A DNA stretch of 64,000 nt from Palsa-465 sp963800475 (GCA_963800475.1 CAWDAZ010000006.1:62001-126000); one strand, 5' to 3'; positions 1 to 8,789 are shown, counted from the first letter of the stretch. A program made the numbers and translations. Notes: generated from the sequence alone by a model not told the origin.

Positions 1-1
1 G

Positions 2-1225
2 GCGGACCATTCGCTACTGGAGTTCAACAATCCGCTGGCGCCCGCGGGCATCTTCGATGTCCGGGCGCCGTGGTTTCACCGCGTCAGCACGCTCGTCGAC
101 GCGCTCCACGCCCGGCTCATCTTCGACCTGAACCTCGTGACGGACACGCCAGTGATGGCGAGCCGGTGGGCGCACGCCGCAATGACGGAGCTGCCGCGAG
201 GCAGTCTGATGGACTACGAGATCGGCAACGAGCCCGACCTCTACAGCCATCGCTACTGGGCGAGCGTGTTCTCGCCGATCGGAGTGCTCGTCCGTGACCT
301 GCCGCTGACGGTCACACCCTCCAGCTACGTGAAGCTGTTCGGGACCTACGCGGGCGTGCTCTCGAAGATCTCGCCGCACGTCGGGATGGCCGGTCCCGTG
401 GTCGCGTACCCGGAGCTGGCGCTGAACTGGATCTCGACGCTGCTCAAAGGCGATCACCCCGGCCTGAGGCTGGTCACGGCGCACGAGTATCCGTACTCGG
501 GATGCGTCACGCCGGTCTCGCCGCTGTACGCGACGATCGGGCAGGTCCTCAGCAATGACGCCAGTGCCGAGGCGGCGGACGACGTACGTCCGGCGGTCGT
601 GCTCGCCCACCGAGCGAGGTTCCCGTTCCGGCTCACGGAGTTCAACTCGGTCACGTGCGGAGGGAAGCCCGGCGTCAGCAACACGTTCGCGACGGCGCTG
701 TGGGCGCCCGACGCGCTGTTCGAGATGATGCGGATCGGCGCCGACGGGGTCAACGTCCACGTCCGCGCATATGCCGTCAACGGCGCGTTCGGGCTCGGCC
801 CGGAGGCGATCGTGCCGCACCCGCTGCTGTACGGGCTGATTCTGTTCGCAAGGATGCTCGGCTCGGGCGCGCGGTTGCTCGAGCTGGGGCTCGCCGCACC
901 GTCGTCGCTGAACGTCAAGGCGTGGGCGGTGCGTGTCGGCGCCCGAGATCTACGCGTGCTGGTGATCAACAAGAGCCCGCGCGCGGTGCGCGCGGTGATG
1001 CACCTACCGGCGACCGCGCCGGCGACGGTCGAGCGGCTGCTGGCTCCGTCCGTGCGCGCTACCACCGGAGAGAGGCTCGCCGGGCAGTACCTCGGCACCC
1101 ACGAGAACTGGCTGGGAGCGCCGAGTCACGAGACGGTCCGCTCCCTCGCCGGACGCTACGCGCTCACCGTCCCCGCGACGAGCGCGGCACTGGTGCGGGT
1201 TCAGACGGAGGCCCGCGCGCGGTGA
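2..1225 (+). CDS. GH79-like glycoside hydrolase, 5' end outside the window
   Basis: This gene is open from base 2 and has no credible start in the window, so about 407 C-terminal residues are seen. The retaining-glycosidase pair fits family GH79 (beta-glucuronidase/heparanase type): an acid/base Glu in the motif EIGNEPD (codon 230-232) and a nucleophile Glu in RLTEFNSV (codon 638-640). The last 100 or so residues form a beta domain like the GH79 C-terminal module, ending in VPATSAALV. An internal GTG at 137 could pass as a start, but coding similarity continues upstream of it. The 3' end overlaps the convergent badI-like gene by 25 bases. Substrate is not predictable; an uronic-acid or glucoside-containing glycan is an inference. 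Confidence 0.72.
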   Translation, partial: ADHSLLEFNNPLAPAGIFDVRAPWFHRVSTLVDALHARLIFDLNLVTDTPVMASRWAHAAMTELPRGSLMDYEIGNEPDLYSHRYWASVFSPIGVLVRDLPLTVTPSSYVKLFGTYAGVLSKISPHVGMAGPVVAYPELALNWISTLLKGDHPGLRLVTAHEYPYSGCVTPVSPLYATIGQVLSNDASAEAADDVRPAVVLAHRARFPFRLTEFNSVTCGGKPGVSNTFATALWAPDALFEMMRIGADGVNVHVRAYAVNGAFGLGPEAIVPHPLLYGLILFARMLGSGARLLELGLAAPSSLNVKAWAVRVGARDLRVLVINKSPRAVRAVMHLPATAPATVERLLAPSVRATTGERLAGQYLGTHENWLGAPSHETVRSLAGRYALTVPATSAALVRVQTEARAR

Positions 1226-2001
1226 GACGAGAAGTCGGGCGTGCGCTTCTCCCCGAACGCGCGCACGCCCTCCTCGGCCTCGTCGGTCTCGAGGAACAGC
1301 CCGAGCCCGCTGAACGCGAGCTGCCCGATCCCGGCCATGTGCTCGGTGTCGGCGTTGAACGACTGCTTGAGGAAGCGCAGCGCCGTCGGCGACAACGCGA
1401 GCATGTCGTCCGCCCAGACTCTCACCTCGTCGCGGAGCCGCTCCGCCGGCACCACGGTGTTGACGAGGCCCCACCGTTCGGCCGTCGCCGCGTCGTACTG
1501 GCGGCAACGGAACCAGATCTCCCGCGCCCGCTTCTCGCCGACGACGCGGGCGAGATACCCGCTGCCAAAGCCCGCGTCGAACGAGCCCACGCGCGGCCCC
1601 ACCTGGCCGAACTTCGCGTGCTCGGCTGCGATCGTCACGTCGCACAGCACGTGAAGCACGTGCCCGCCGCCGATCGCGACCCCGTTGACCGCGGCGATCA
1701 CCGGCTTCGGCACCTCTCGGATCAGCCGGTGCAGCCGCTCGATCTCGAACAGCCCGGACTCGCTCGGGCCGTAGTCGCCGGTCTCGGCGCGCTGCTTCTG
1801 GTCGCCGCCTGCCGAGAACGCACGGTCCCCGGCGCCGGTCAGGCAGATCACGCCGACCTCGCGATCTGACCACGCGCGCGTGAACAGGTGGATCAGCTCG
1901 TCGACCGTCCGCGCTCGGAACGCGTTCATCCGGTCGGGGCGATCGATCGTGATCCAGGCGAGGCCGTTGTCGACTTCGAACGCGGTGTCTGTGAGCTCCA
2001 C
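1201..2001 (-). CDS. badI: BadI-like 2-ketocyclohexanecarboxyl-CoA hydrolase (crotonase family)
   Basis: A 266-residue crotonase-fold protein. Motifs match the MenB/BadI branch: RPDRMNAFR near the N-terminus, oxyanion-hole segments DRAFSAGGDQ and GVAIGGGHV, then FGQVGPRVGSFDAGFGSGYL and KRAREIWFRCRQY. BadI hydrolyses the ring of 2-ketocyclohexanecarboxyl-CoA to give pimeloyl-CoA; MenB makes 1,4-dihydroxynaphthoyl-CoA. The adjacent BadH-like dehydrogenase favours the BadI reading. An ATG at 2022 is in frame, but AAAGGGAG lies just downstream of it and six bases before GTG 2001, so 2001 is the better start. It lies 17 bases downstream of badH from that start and is surely co-transcribed. MenB remains possible because no ligase or dehydratase of the pathway is visible nearby. 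Confidence 0.75.
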   Translation of the reverse strand: MELTDTAFEVDNGLAWITIDRPDRMNAFRARTVDELIHLFTRAWSDREVGVICLTGAGDRAFSAGGDQKQRAETGDYGPSESGLFEIERLHRLIREVPKPVIAAVNGVAIGGGHVLHVLCDVTIAAEHAKFGQVGPRVGSFDAGFGSGYLARVVGEKRAREIWFRCRQYDAATAERWGLVNTVVPAERLRDEVRVWADDMLALSPTALRFLKQSFNADTEHMAGIGQLAFSGLGLFLETDEAEEGVRAFGEKRTPDFSSHRARASV

Positions 2002-2018
2002 TGCATCTCCCTTTCGTT

Positions 2019-2774
2019 TCAAGCCATCGTCAGGCCGCCGCTGACCGACAGCGTCTGGCCGGTGATGAATGCTGCTCGGCCGGAGGCGAGGAACGCCACC
2101 GCCCCCGCGATGTCCTCCGGCTTCCCGAGCCGGCGCATCGGGACCGCGCGGCGCAGCCCCTCGAGTACGCGGGCGCTCTGATCGCCGGCCGCGAGCATCT
2201 GCTCGAGCATCGGCGTCTCAGTCGGTCCCGGGCACACTGCGTTGACCGTCACCTGGTGGCGGGCGACCTCGCGCGCGAGTGTCTTCGTGAACGACACGAC
2301 TCCGCCCTTCGCGCCCGAGTACACGGCCTCGAGCGAGGAGCCCACCCGCGCGGCGTCGGAGGCGATATTGACGACGCGCCCGTACCCGCCTTCGACCATC
2401 CCCGGGACGATCCTCCGGCATGTCCGCAGGCAGCCCTTCAGGTTGATCTCGATCACGCGGTCCCAGAACTCCTCGCCGGTCTCCAGGAACGGATGGAACT
2501 CATCCCAGCCCGCGTTGTTGACGAGGATCTCGACTGGCCCGAGCTGTGACTCGACCGCCGCCACCGCCTCGTCGACAGCCGCGGTATCGGTGACGTCGAG
2601 CCGCACCGGGAACCCGCTCACGGCGGCTGCCGCCGCCTGCGCTCCGCCTTCGTCGATGTCCGCCACTGCGACCGCGTGGCCGTCGGCGGCGAGCGCCTCG
2701 ACGATCGCGCGGCCGATGCCGCGGGCGCCGCCGGTGACGAGCGCCACGCGGCGCCGATCGGGTTCGCTGGTCAC
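2019..2774 (-). CDS. badH: BadH-like 2-hydroxycyclohexanecarboxyl-CoA dehydrogenase (SDR)
   Basis: A 251-residue classical short-chain dehydrogenase/reductase. It has the nucleotide-binding TGGARGIGRAI, the NNAGWDEF segment, Ser and the YSGAKGG catalytic Tyr-Lys, and the C-terminal SVSGGL. The combination NNAGWD plus NIASDAARVGSS is characteristic of BadH, which oxidises 2-hydroxycyclohexanecarboxyl-CoA to the 2-keto form with NAD in alicyclic acid and benzoate breakdown. It is the first gene of a two-gene unit with the BadI-like hydrolase. The start is GTG at 2774. Generic SDR function cannot be excluded, but the pairing with a BadI homologue makes the pathway call reasonable. Confidence 0.72.
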   Translation of the reverse strand: MTSEPDRRRVALVTGGARGIGRAIVEALAADGHAVAVADIDEGGAQAAAAAVSGFPVRLDVTDTAAVDEAVAAVESQLGPVEILVNNAGWDEFHPFLETGEEFWDRVIEINLKGCLRTCRRIVPGMVEGGYGRVVNIASDAARVGSSLEAVYSGAKGGVVSFTKTLAREVARHQVTVNAVCPGPTETPMLEQMLAAGDQSARVLEGLRRAVPMRRLGKPEDIAGAVAFLASGRAAFITGQTLSVSGGLTMA

Positions 2775-2798
2775 GGCGACAGTATTGCTAGATGACAG

Positions 2799-3962
2799 CT
2801 ATGCGATCGCGTCGCGGGCTGCGGCCTGGATGTCGCGGTGCACCTGGGGCGGTTCGTGGCTCTCGAACATCCGCTGCGTGAGCACAATCACGACCAGGTC
2901 CCGCGCCGGGTCAACCAGCCACGAAGTGCCGAAGCCGCCGTCCCACCCGAAGCTGCCGTCCTCGTAGACAGCCTGGCCGAATCCCCACGAGCGCCGGCGG
3001 AAGAAGCTCGGCCCCAGCCCGCCGTGCGACTTCTGGGCGTCGGTCAGCTGCTCGCTCGTCATCGCGCGCGCGGCCGCGCCGGACAGCACCGGGTCGCCGC
3101 CGCGCAACAGCATCCGCGCGAACGCCAGCAGGTCGTCGACGGTCGAGACCAGATCGGCGGCTCCGTCCCCGAACGCCGGCGGCCGGCTCCAGGCGCCGTC
3201 GGGGCGATCCCAGACCTCGAGCCCGTCCCGAACGAGGCGGTACGCGGTGGCCAGGCGATCGGCGCACTCGGTCCACAGTCCCGTATCTCGCATCCCGAGC
3301 GGATCGAGCACGCGGGTGCTCAGCACCTCGGCGAATGACTCGCCGGTCGCGCGTGCCAGCAGCACGCCGAGGACCGAGGACCCGGTGTTGTACAGCCACC
3401 GCTCGCCGGGCTGGGCCATCAGCGGCAGCTGTCCGAGGTTGGCGATCCAGGTATCGGGATCCGGCTGCACGGTGCGGTCCGGCGGGCCGATCGTCGAGAG
3501 CCGCAGCTCCTCGCTCGCAGCGAGGATCGGCCACGGCGCGCTCGCGGTGAAGATCTCCGTCGTCATCCCGAACCCGAACGTGAACGTCAGCAAGTCGCGC
3601 GTGGTGATCGGTCGAACCGCCGGGACGGTGTCGTCCGTCGACCCGTCCATCCGCCGCATCACGCGGCGGCCCGCGAGCTCGGGTAGCAGCTCATCGACTG
3701 GGTCATCGAGCGTCAGCAACCCCTCCGCAACGACCGCGAGCGTTGCGGCCGCTGTGATCGGCTTGGTGGTCGACGCGATCCTGAAGATCGAGTCGCGCGC
3801 CACCCGACGGCCACCGATCGCCAGGTTGCCGAGCGCTTCGACGCGCACATCGTCGCCGCGCGCGGCGAGTGCCACCAGCCCCGGGACGCGTGCGTCACCG
3901 ACGTGGCGTGCGGCGGTCTCGTGCAGGCACTCGAGGCCCGAGGTGGTGAAGGCTTGCGTCAT
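2799..3962 (-). CDS. Serine hydrolase, beta-lactamase class C/esterase family
   Basis: A 387-residue protein of the class C beta-lactamase-like serine hydrolase family (EstB, LovD and D-Ala-D-Ala carboxypeptidase relatives). The active-site SxxK is visible as STTK in FRIASTTKPITA, and a Tyr motif occurs in LYNTGSSVLG. The C-terminal part has WGGGFGTSW-like and VVIVLTQRM segments typical of the last strands. No signal peptide is seen, so it is probably a cytosolic esterase rather than a secreted lactamase. It starts with ATG, sits 24 bases downstream of badH, and lies on the same strand as the ring-cleavage pair. A role in the same catabolic unit is only a guess. Confidence 0.8.
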   Translation of the reverse strand: MTQAFTTSGLECLHETAARHVGDARVPGLVALAARGDDVRVEALGNLAIGGRRVARDSIFRIASTTKPITAAATLAVVAEGLLTLDDPVDELLPELAGRRVMRRMDGSTDDTVPAVRPITTRDLLTFTFGFGMTTEIFTASAPWPILAASEELRLSTIGPPDRTVQPDPDTWIANLGQLPLMAQPGERWLYNTGSSVLGVLLARATGESFAEVLSTRVLDPLGMRDTGLWTECADRLATAYRLVRDGLEVWDRPDGAWSRPPAFGDGAADLVSTVDDLLAFARMLLRGGDPVLSGAAARAMTSEQLTDAQKSHGGLGPSFFRRRSWGFGQAVYEDGSFGWDGGFGTSWLVDPARDLVVIVLTQRMFESHEPPQVHRDIQAAARDAIA

Positions 3963-4039
3963 CGGTGGATCAGACCGGCACGCGCCCGGGAATCATCGGA
4001 GCGAGCGGCTCGAGGGCGATCGGGTCGGTGCCGGTGAAT

Positions 4040-5392
4040 CTACGCGACCGAGAACAGCGCCCACTCGCCGGGCACTCCCTTGAGCTCCTGCTCGCCGCGC
4101 GCCACGAACTCGATTCCTGACCCGGCGACGAGATCGGTCACGGTCCGCGACACGAGCACCTCGTGGGGCTGCGCCGCAGCTGCCACCCGGGCCCCGATGT
4201 GAACGCCGATTCCGCCGATGTCCTCGCCGATCAGCTCGCATTCGCCGGTGTGGATCCCGGCGCGGACGTCGAGCCCGAGTCCGCGGGCGTTCTCGAGGAT
4301 CGCGCAAGCGCACCGGATCCCCCGCGCCGGACCGTCGAACGTGGCCAGGAAGCCGTCTCCGACGGTCTTGATCTCGCGCCCCCGGTAACGGTCGAGTTCG
4401 GCGCGAACCATCGCGTCATGACGCGCGAGCAGCTCCCGCCATCGCGCATCCCCCAACTCCGCGGCGCGCTCGGTGGAGCCGGCGATATCGGTGAACATCA
4501 CGGTCGCGAGCGCGCGCTCGGGCTCCGGGGCGGGGCGGACGCCGGTCAGGAACTCCTCGATCTCGGCGATGATCTGGCCGGCGTTGTCGCTCAGCCACGG
4601 CCAGTGGTCGGCGCCGTCGAACGCGACCAGGCGAGCACCGGCGATGTGGTCGGCGAGGTATTGCGCGTGGCCGAACGGGGCGACCAGGTCGCCACGGTGG
4701 TGGAGGATCAGGGTCGGAGCACTGATCGCGCCGAGCGCGCCCCGGATGTCGATCTGCGAGTTCATCCTCAGCAGCGCGACCGCCGCGGACGGGCTCGCCG
4801 CCATCCGCTGGAAGCGGGCCCACCAGCGGCGCAGCGCCGGATCGTGGGCGCGGCTGGGTGCGAACGGCTTGAGCCCGACGCCGGTGCCCCATCGCTCGAG
4901 AAAGGCGGCGATTGCGGCGTCTAGGTCCTGCTGGGTCATGCCCCACTCGTAATCGGGCCGCTTGACCATACTCGCGTATGAGCCCCAGATCACGAGGCTG
5001 GTGGTGCGCTCCGGATAGGTCGCGGCGAACAGCATCGCCAGCGCGCCCCCTTCGCTGAACCCGAAGATCGACGCGCGCTCGAGTCCGACGGCGTCCATCA
5101 CCGCGCGGATGTCATCCATCCGGTCCTCCATCGTCGGCAGCCGGTCCTCGGGTACCCGGTCCGACAACCCGGTGCCGCGCTTGTCGAACTCGACCACCCG
5201 GGCGAACCGCGTAATCGCGCTCATGAACTGCGCGATCGCCGGGTCTTCCTCCCACATCTCCAGATGGGTGACCCAGCCGCCTACGAACACGAGGTCAACG
5301 GGGCCGGAGCCGCTGACCCTGTAGGCGACGTTCACGCCGCCGCTCTTCGCGTAGCGGATCTCTCCCACCGCGTTGTCGCCGACCGCGCCCAT
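4040..5392 (-). CDS. Alpha/beta hydrolase fused to a class III adenylate/guanylate cyclase domain
   Basis: A two-domain protein of 450 residues. The first 270 or so form an alpha/beta hydrolase with the nucleophile elbow GFSEGG and a late His in GADHWPW. From about residue 280 a class III cyclase catalytic domain follows. Its first metal-binding Asp is in VMFTDIAGST and the second in IKTVGDGF; a GIHTGE segment comes later. The fusion probably links sensing or hydrolysis of a small ester to cAMP or cGMP production. An in-frame GTG exists at 5416, but GGAGAGG precedes ATG 5392, so the shorter start is used. It is transcribed away from the PaaG-like gene across a 77-base gap. Confidence 0.87.
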   Translation of the reverse strand: MGAVGDNAVGEIRYAKSGGVNVAYRVSGSGPVDLVFVGGWVTHLEMWEEDPAIAQFMSAITRFARVVEFDKRGTGLSDRVPEDRLPTMEDRMDDIRAVMDAVGLERASIFGFSEGGALAMLFAATYPERTTSLVIWGSYASMVKRPDYEWGMTQQDLDAAIAAFLERWGTGVGLKPFAPSRAHDPALRRWWARFQRMAASPSAAVALLRMNSQIDIRGALGAISAPTLILHHRGDLVAPFGHAQYLADHIAGARLVAFDGADHWPWLSDNAGQIIAEIEEFLTGVRPAPEPERALATVMFTDIAGSTERAAELGDARWRELLARHDAMVRAELDRYRGREIKTVGDGFLATFDGPARGIRCACAILENARGLGLDVRAGIHTGECELIGEDIGGIGVHIGARVAAAAQPHEVLVSRTVTDLVAGSGIEFVARGEQELKGVPGEWALFSVA

Positions 5393-5469
5393 TCCCTCTC
5401 CAGAAACGTACTCCACCCCCCGCCCCGTGAGCTTGCGTTCGCCGCCGCAGGCGGTAATACTCGCTCGCC

Positions 5470-6261
5470 TTGCCCGGCAACACCGTCATCTGGGAGCAGT
5501 CAGGCGCTGTCGGGCGAATCACGCTGAACCGCCCGGAGACGCTGAACGCGTGGATCCCGGAGTTCGGGGCTGCCCTCAAGGAGGTCATCGAGGGGCCGGC
5601 GGCGGACGAATCGGTGCGCGCCGTCCTCTTGACGGGGGCCGGCCGTGGCTTCTCCTCAGGCGCTGATCTGAAGGCGGGCTTCGAGCCCGGCGAGGATGGC
5701 GGCCCCGACGTGCGCAGTGAGTTGCACGACGTTTATCACCCGGCGATCGCCGGGATCCGGCGGCTGCCCAAGCCGGTCGTCGCGGCGGTCAACGGTCCTG
5801 CCGTTGGGATCGGTTGCTCGTTGGCGATCGCTTGCGACCTGGTGATGGCGGCCGAGTCGGCGTTCTTCGGTCTCGCGTTCGTGAACATCGGACTGATGCC
5901 CGATGGCGGCTCGACGGCGTTCGTGCCGCCCGCCGTCGGCAAGGCTCGGGCGTTCCAGATGGCCCTGCTCGGCGAGCGGATCCCGGCGGACCAGGCGCTC
6001 GACTGGGGACTCGCCAACTGGGTGTACCCGGACGATCGCCTGATGTCAGAAGCCGAGGCCCTCGCCGGACGCCTCGCCGCGGGGCCCACGCGCTCGTACG
6101 CGAGCTCCAAGCAGGCGCTCAACAACTTCATCTACGGCGATCTCGACGCGCAGCTGCACCTCGAGGGGGAGCTCCAGCACGCGCTCGCGCGGAGCAAGGA
6201 CTTCGTGGAGGGGGCGATGGCGTTCGTGCAGAAGCGCCCGCCCGCTTTCACCGGCGCCTGA
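5470..6261 (+). CDS. Enoyl-CoA hydratase/isomerase, PaaG-like
   Basis: A 263-residue crotonase. It has LNRPETLNAW, the oxyanion-hole segments GRGFSSGADL and GPAVGIGCSL, and GLMPDGGSTAF. The PDGG signature is typical of PaaG-type ring-1,2-epoxyphenylacetyl-CoA isomerases and related hydratases, where the Asp is catalytic. The only start compatible with the family N-terminus is TTG at 5470; an in-frame stop lies at 5455. The C-terminus KRPPAF is the usual crotonase ending. Together with badH-badI it suggests aromatic or alicyclic acid use, though no phenylacetate genes are adjacent. It converges on the epimerase gene with only 16 bases between stops. Confidence 0.78.
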   Translation: MPGNTVIWEQSGAVGRITLNRPETLNAWIPEFGAALKEVIEGPAADESVRAVLLTGAGRGFSSGADLKAGFEPGEDGGPDVRSELHDVYHPAIAGIRRLPKPVVAAVNGPAVGIGCSLAIACDLVMAAESAFFGLAFVNIGLMPDGGSTAFVPPAVGKARAFQMALLGERIPADQALDWGLANWVYPDDRLMSEAEALAGRLAAGPTRSYASSKQALNNFIYGDLDAQLHLEGELQHALARSKDFVEGAMAFVQKRPPAFTGA

Positions 6262-6277
6262 GCGCGCCGGCGGTCCG

Positions 6278-7186
6278 CTACCTGTCCAGCAGCTCGCGCA
6301 GCGCGGGCTCGAGCTCGGGCTGGCGGAACCGGTAGCCGGCGTCGAGCAGCCGCGCGGGGATCGCCCGGTGGCCGGTGGTGACCACCGTCGACATCTCGCC
6401 GAAGCCGACCTGCAGAACGAACTTCGGGACCGGGAGCACGGCGGGGCGACCGAGCACCCGGCCGAGCGCCTTGGACAAGTCGTGGTTTGTCACCGGGTTC
6501 GGGGCGGTCAGGTTCACGGCGCCGCGGAGCGACTCGTCGTCCAGCGCCGCGAGCAGGCCGCCGACCTCGTCGGAGATATGGATCCAGGGGACGTACTGCC
6601 GGCCGCCCGCGACCGGACCGCCGAGCCCCAACCGGAACGGCCCCAGCATTTGCGCGAGCGCTCCCGAGCCGGCCGACAGCACGACCCCCGTGCGGGCTAC
6701 CACCACCCGCGCGAGCGGCGCAGCGACCGCCGCCTCGGCCTCCCAGTCGAGTACCACGCCGGCCAGGAAGTCGCTCCCCGGAGGCGAGCTCTCGTCGAGC
6801 GCCTCGTCGCCGCGGGCGCCGTAGTAGCCGGTGGCCGACTGCGACACGAACGTCTTCGGCCGCTGCTGCTCGGGCAGTGCGCGCAGGCCCTCGACGAGCG
6901 ACCGCGTGCCGAGCACCCGCGAGTCTCGGAGCTCGCGCTTCACGGCCTCGCTCCACCGCTGCGCGATCGGCTCGCCGAGCAGGTTGACCAGCGCGGCGGC
7001 TCCGGACAGCGCCGCGGCCGGCGGCGGCGTGCCCTTCGGGTCGGGCCAGTGGAGCACGCTCGCTCCGTCGATCGTCGCGCCGGGGTTGCGCGACAGCGCG
7101 ATGACCTCGTCACCGCGCTCGATCAGGGTGCCGGTCAGGGCCCGCCCGATCGTCCCCGTTGCGCCTGCGACGACAATCCTCGCCAT
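6278..7186 (-). CDS. TIGR01777-family NAD(P)-dependent epimerase (YfcH/SulA-like)
   Basis: A 302-residue extended SDR. The N-terminus IVVAGATGTIGRAL is the dinucleotide-binding loop. SATGYYGARGDE, DFLAGVVLDWE and RTGVVLS are diagnostic of the TIGR01777 epimerase family, and WIHISDEVGGL and the C-terminal ARLLDAGYRFR complete it. The biological substrate of this family is unknown; homologues are called cell-division inhibitor SulA-like in older annotation. An in-frame GTG at 7306 would add 40 residues of low-complexity sequence, so ATG 7186 was chosen. Confidence 0.85.
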   Translation of the reverse strand: MARIVVAGATGTIGRALTGTLIERGDEVIALSRNPGATIDGASVLHWPDPKGTPPPAAALSGAAALVNLLGEPIAQRWSEAVKRELRDSRVLGTRSLVEGLRALPEQQRPKTFVSQSATGYYGARGDEALDESSPPGSDFLAGVVLDWEAEAAVAAPLARVVVARTGVVLSAGSGALAQMLGPFRLGLGGPVAGGRQYVPWIHISDEVGGLLAALDDESLRGAVNLTAPNPVTNHDLSKALGRVLGRPAVLPVPKFVLQVGFGEMSTVVTTGHRAIPARLLDAGYRFRQPELEPALRELLDR

Positions 7187-7362
7187 AACCGTGTTTCTAC
7201 CGTTTCGGCGGCGCGGAGACGGCGCTCGCACGCCCGGGCCGGGATCGCGCGGGTCGGCTTCAGTAGACTGCCCGTCGTTTTTGGTGATCGCTGTGAGCCG
7301 GCTCAATCGCTTTCGATTACTGCGTTTCGAGCAGTGCTGCTAGCGCTGCACGGAGGACGGCG

Positions 7363-8235
7363 ATGATGGCTCCCGGGAACGACGAGGCCTCGACCGTTCG
7401 TCTGCGGCTCGAGTCGAGCCCGGAGACCCTGACCCTGGTGCGCGGCGCGATCGGCGGCCTGGCCGAACAGCTCTCACTCGACGTCGAGCTGCTCGACGAT
7501 CTGAAGACCGCCGTCAGCGAGGCCTGCAACAACGTCGTGATGCACGCTTATGGCAGCGAGAGCGGTCCGCTGTCGGTGTGCGTGTACGTCGGTGAGGACG
7601 AGATCGAGGTCTCGGTTCGCGACCAGGGACGGGGGATCCCGATGCAGGCCCCGGCGGACGACCGGCTCCAGGGAGTCGGGATCCCGATCATGCGGGCGCT
7701 GGCCCAGCAGACGGCGTTCCGATCGCTCGAAGGCGGGGGGACGGAGGTCTGGCTGCAGTTCTCGGGCCGCCGCGACGGCAAGCTTCTGTACGCCCCGTCC
7801 GACCTCCCGTCGGCCGAGGATGGCTGGACCGATCGCCTGTCGGGAGACACGATCGTGTCGCTGTCGCCGGTGAGCTTCGTCGGCGGGGTGCTCGGGCGGC
7901 TCGCGCGCGCGCTCGCGGCGCGCGCGCGGTTCTCGCTGGACCGGTTCTCCGACGTGTATCTGGTCACCGACGCGCTCGCCGCGCACGCGGTCGAGGCGGC
8001 CAGCTCCTCGCGGATCGGCTTCGGGATCGCGACCGACGTCCGTCGGCTCGATCTCACGATCGGGCCGTTCCGGCCGGGCGCGAGCGCTCAGCTGACGGGT
8101 GCGTCACAGAGCGAGGTCGGATCCGCGCTGCGGCGCCTGAGCGACGAGCTGCACGTCGAGGCGAACGGAAGCGGCGAGTCGGTGCGGGTCGTGATGCTCG
8201 ACGCGCGCGGCGCCGGGTCAGCTTCCGGCGAGTAA
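7363..8235 (+). CDS. RsbW/SpoIIAB-like anti-sigma kinase with a degenerate second ATPase half
   Basis: A 290-residue protein with a GGAGG ribosome site six bases before the ATG. Residues 1-145 are a GHKL (HATPase_c) anti-sigma factor kinase: N-box EACNNVVMHAYG, G1 box VRDQGRGI and G2-like GVGIPIMRAL. Such kinases hold a sigma-B/F factor inactive and phosphorylate a STAS antagonist. Residues 155-290 look like a second copy of the fold. LDRFSDVYLVTDALAAHAVE aligns with the N-box helix of the first half, but the Asn and the glycine-rich boxes are gone, so this half probably cannot bind ATP. Its partner is likely the STAS gene that overlaps its 3' end by 18 bases on the other strand. Confidence 0.82.
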   Translation: MMAPGNDEASTVRLRLESSPETLTLVRGAIGGLAEQLSLDVELLDDLKTAVSEACNNVVMHAYGSESGPLSVCVYVGEDEIEVSVRDQGRGIPMQAPADDRLQGVGIPIMRALAQQTAFRSLEGGGTEVWLQFSGRRDGKLLYAPSDLPSAEDGWTDRLSGDTIVSLSPVSFVGGVLGRLARALAARARFSLDRFSDVYLVTDALAAHAVEAASSSRIGFGIATDVRRLDLTIGPFRPGASAQLTGASQSEVGSALRRLSDELHVEANGSGESVRVVMLDARGAGSASGE

Positions 8236-8562
8236 CTCGTCGGGTGTGTCGACGACCGTCAGGCGCTCGGACACGCCGGTCAGGCTGAGCAGTCGCTGGA
8301 CCTGCTGAGGGCCCTTGACGACGGCGAACTGCTTGCCCGCCTGAGTTGCCTTCTGGTGTGCGCGGACGAGCACGCTGAGCCCGGTGGAGTCCATGAACTC
8401 GAGCGCGCGCAGGTCGATGATCAGCACCTCGACGTCGGACGCGATCCCGCGCTCGAGCTGCTCCTCTAGCTCTGGGCTGGAGGCAAGATCCAGCTCTCCG
8501 CTGACCTCGATCAGGATGGCGCCCTGGCCGTCCTGGACATCAACGCTGAAGTTGCTCTGCAC
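8218..8562 (-). CDS. Anti-sigma factor antagonist (STAS domain, RsbV/SpoIIAA-like)
   Basis: A 114-residue single STAS domain protein. The phosphorylatable Ser is in LEFMDSTGLSVLV, preceded by VSGELDLASSPELEEQL, the standard first strands. In its unphosphorylated form this kind of protein binds the GHKL kinase and releases the sigma factor. The gene is convergent with, and overlaps by 18 bases, the RsbW-like kinase; the two are normally in one operon. Separate orientation means the antagonist and kinase can be transcribed independently here. Confidence 0.9.
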   Translation of the reverse strand: MQSNFSVDVQDGQGAILIEVSGELDLASSPELEEQLERGIASDVEVLIIDLRALEFMDSTGLSVLVRAHQKATQAGKQFAVVKGPQQVQRLLSLTGVSERLTVVDTPDELLAGS

Positions 8563-8763
8563 GACGCCGCGAGCGTACTAGGGTCGCCGTGGCGATGTGC
8601 TGCTCGCGTCGATCGGGCCGCTACGTCCGTGTCCGTGCCGCCGCGTTTCGATCACGTCGTAGGCGGAAAGCCTTCGGCCAGTCGAGCTGCGCAGCTCACC
8701 GTCCCGCAGCACGCTGCGGATGCATATGCGCTGCGGGTAGCGGCGCAACTCCCGCTCGGCTGC

Positions 8764-8789
8764 GGTTCAAGGCTTGGGGGACCGGGTAG
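8764..8789 (+). promoter_or_regulatory. Candidate SigB/SigF-type promoter
   Basis: GGTTCA (8764-8769), a 14-base spacer and GGGTAG (8784-8789) resemble the GTTT-N14-16-GGGTA pattern of sigma-B/sigma-F promoters. A start of transcription near 8796 would give a leader of about 43 bases ahead of the hydrophobic peptide gene. Its position between stress-module genes supports the reading. The wider gap 8563-8838 shows nothing else beyond an 8-bp inverted repeat CCCGCAGC/GCTGCGGG around 8703-8736. Confidence 0.45.

Noticed and set aside
8589..8789. Plus-strand ORF of 66 codons upstream of the hydrophobic peptide
   Set aside because: Arg/Ala-rich shadow-like composition, no ribosome site and no recognisable feature.
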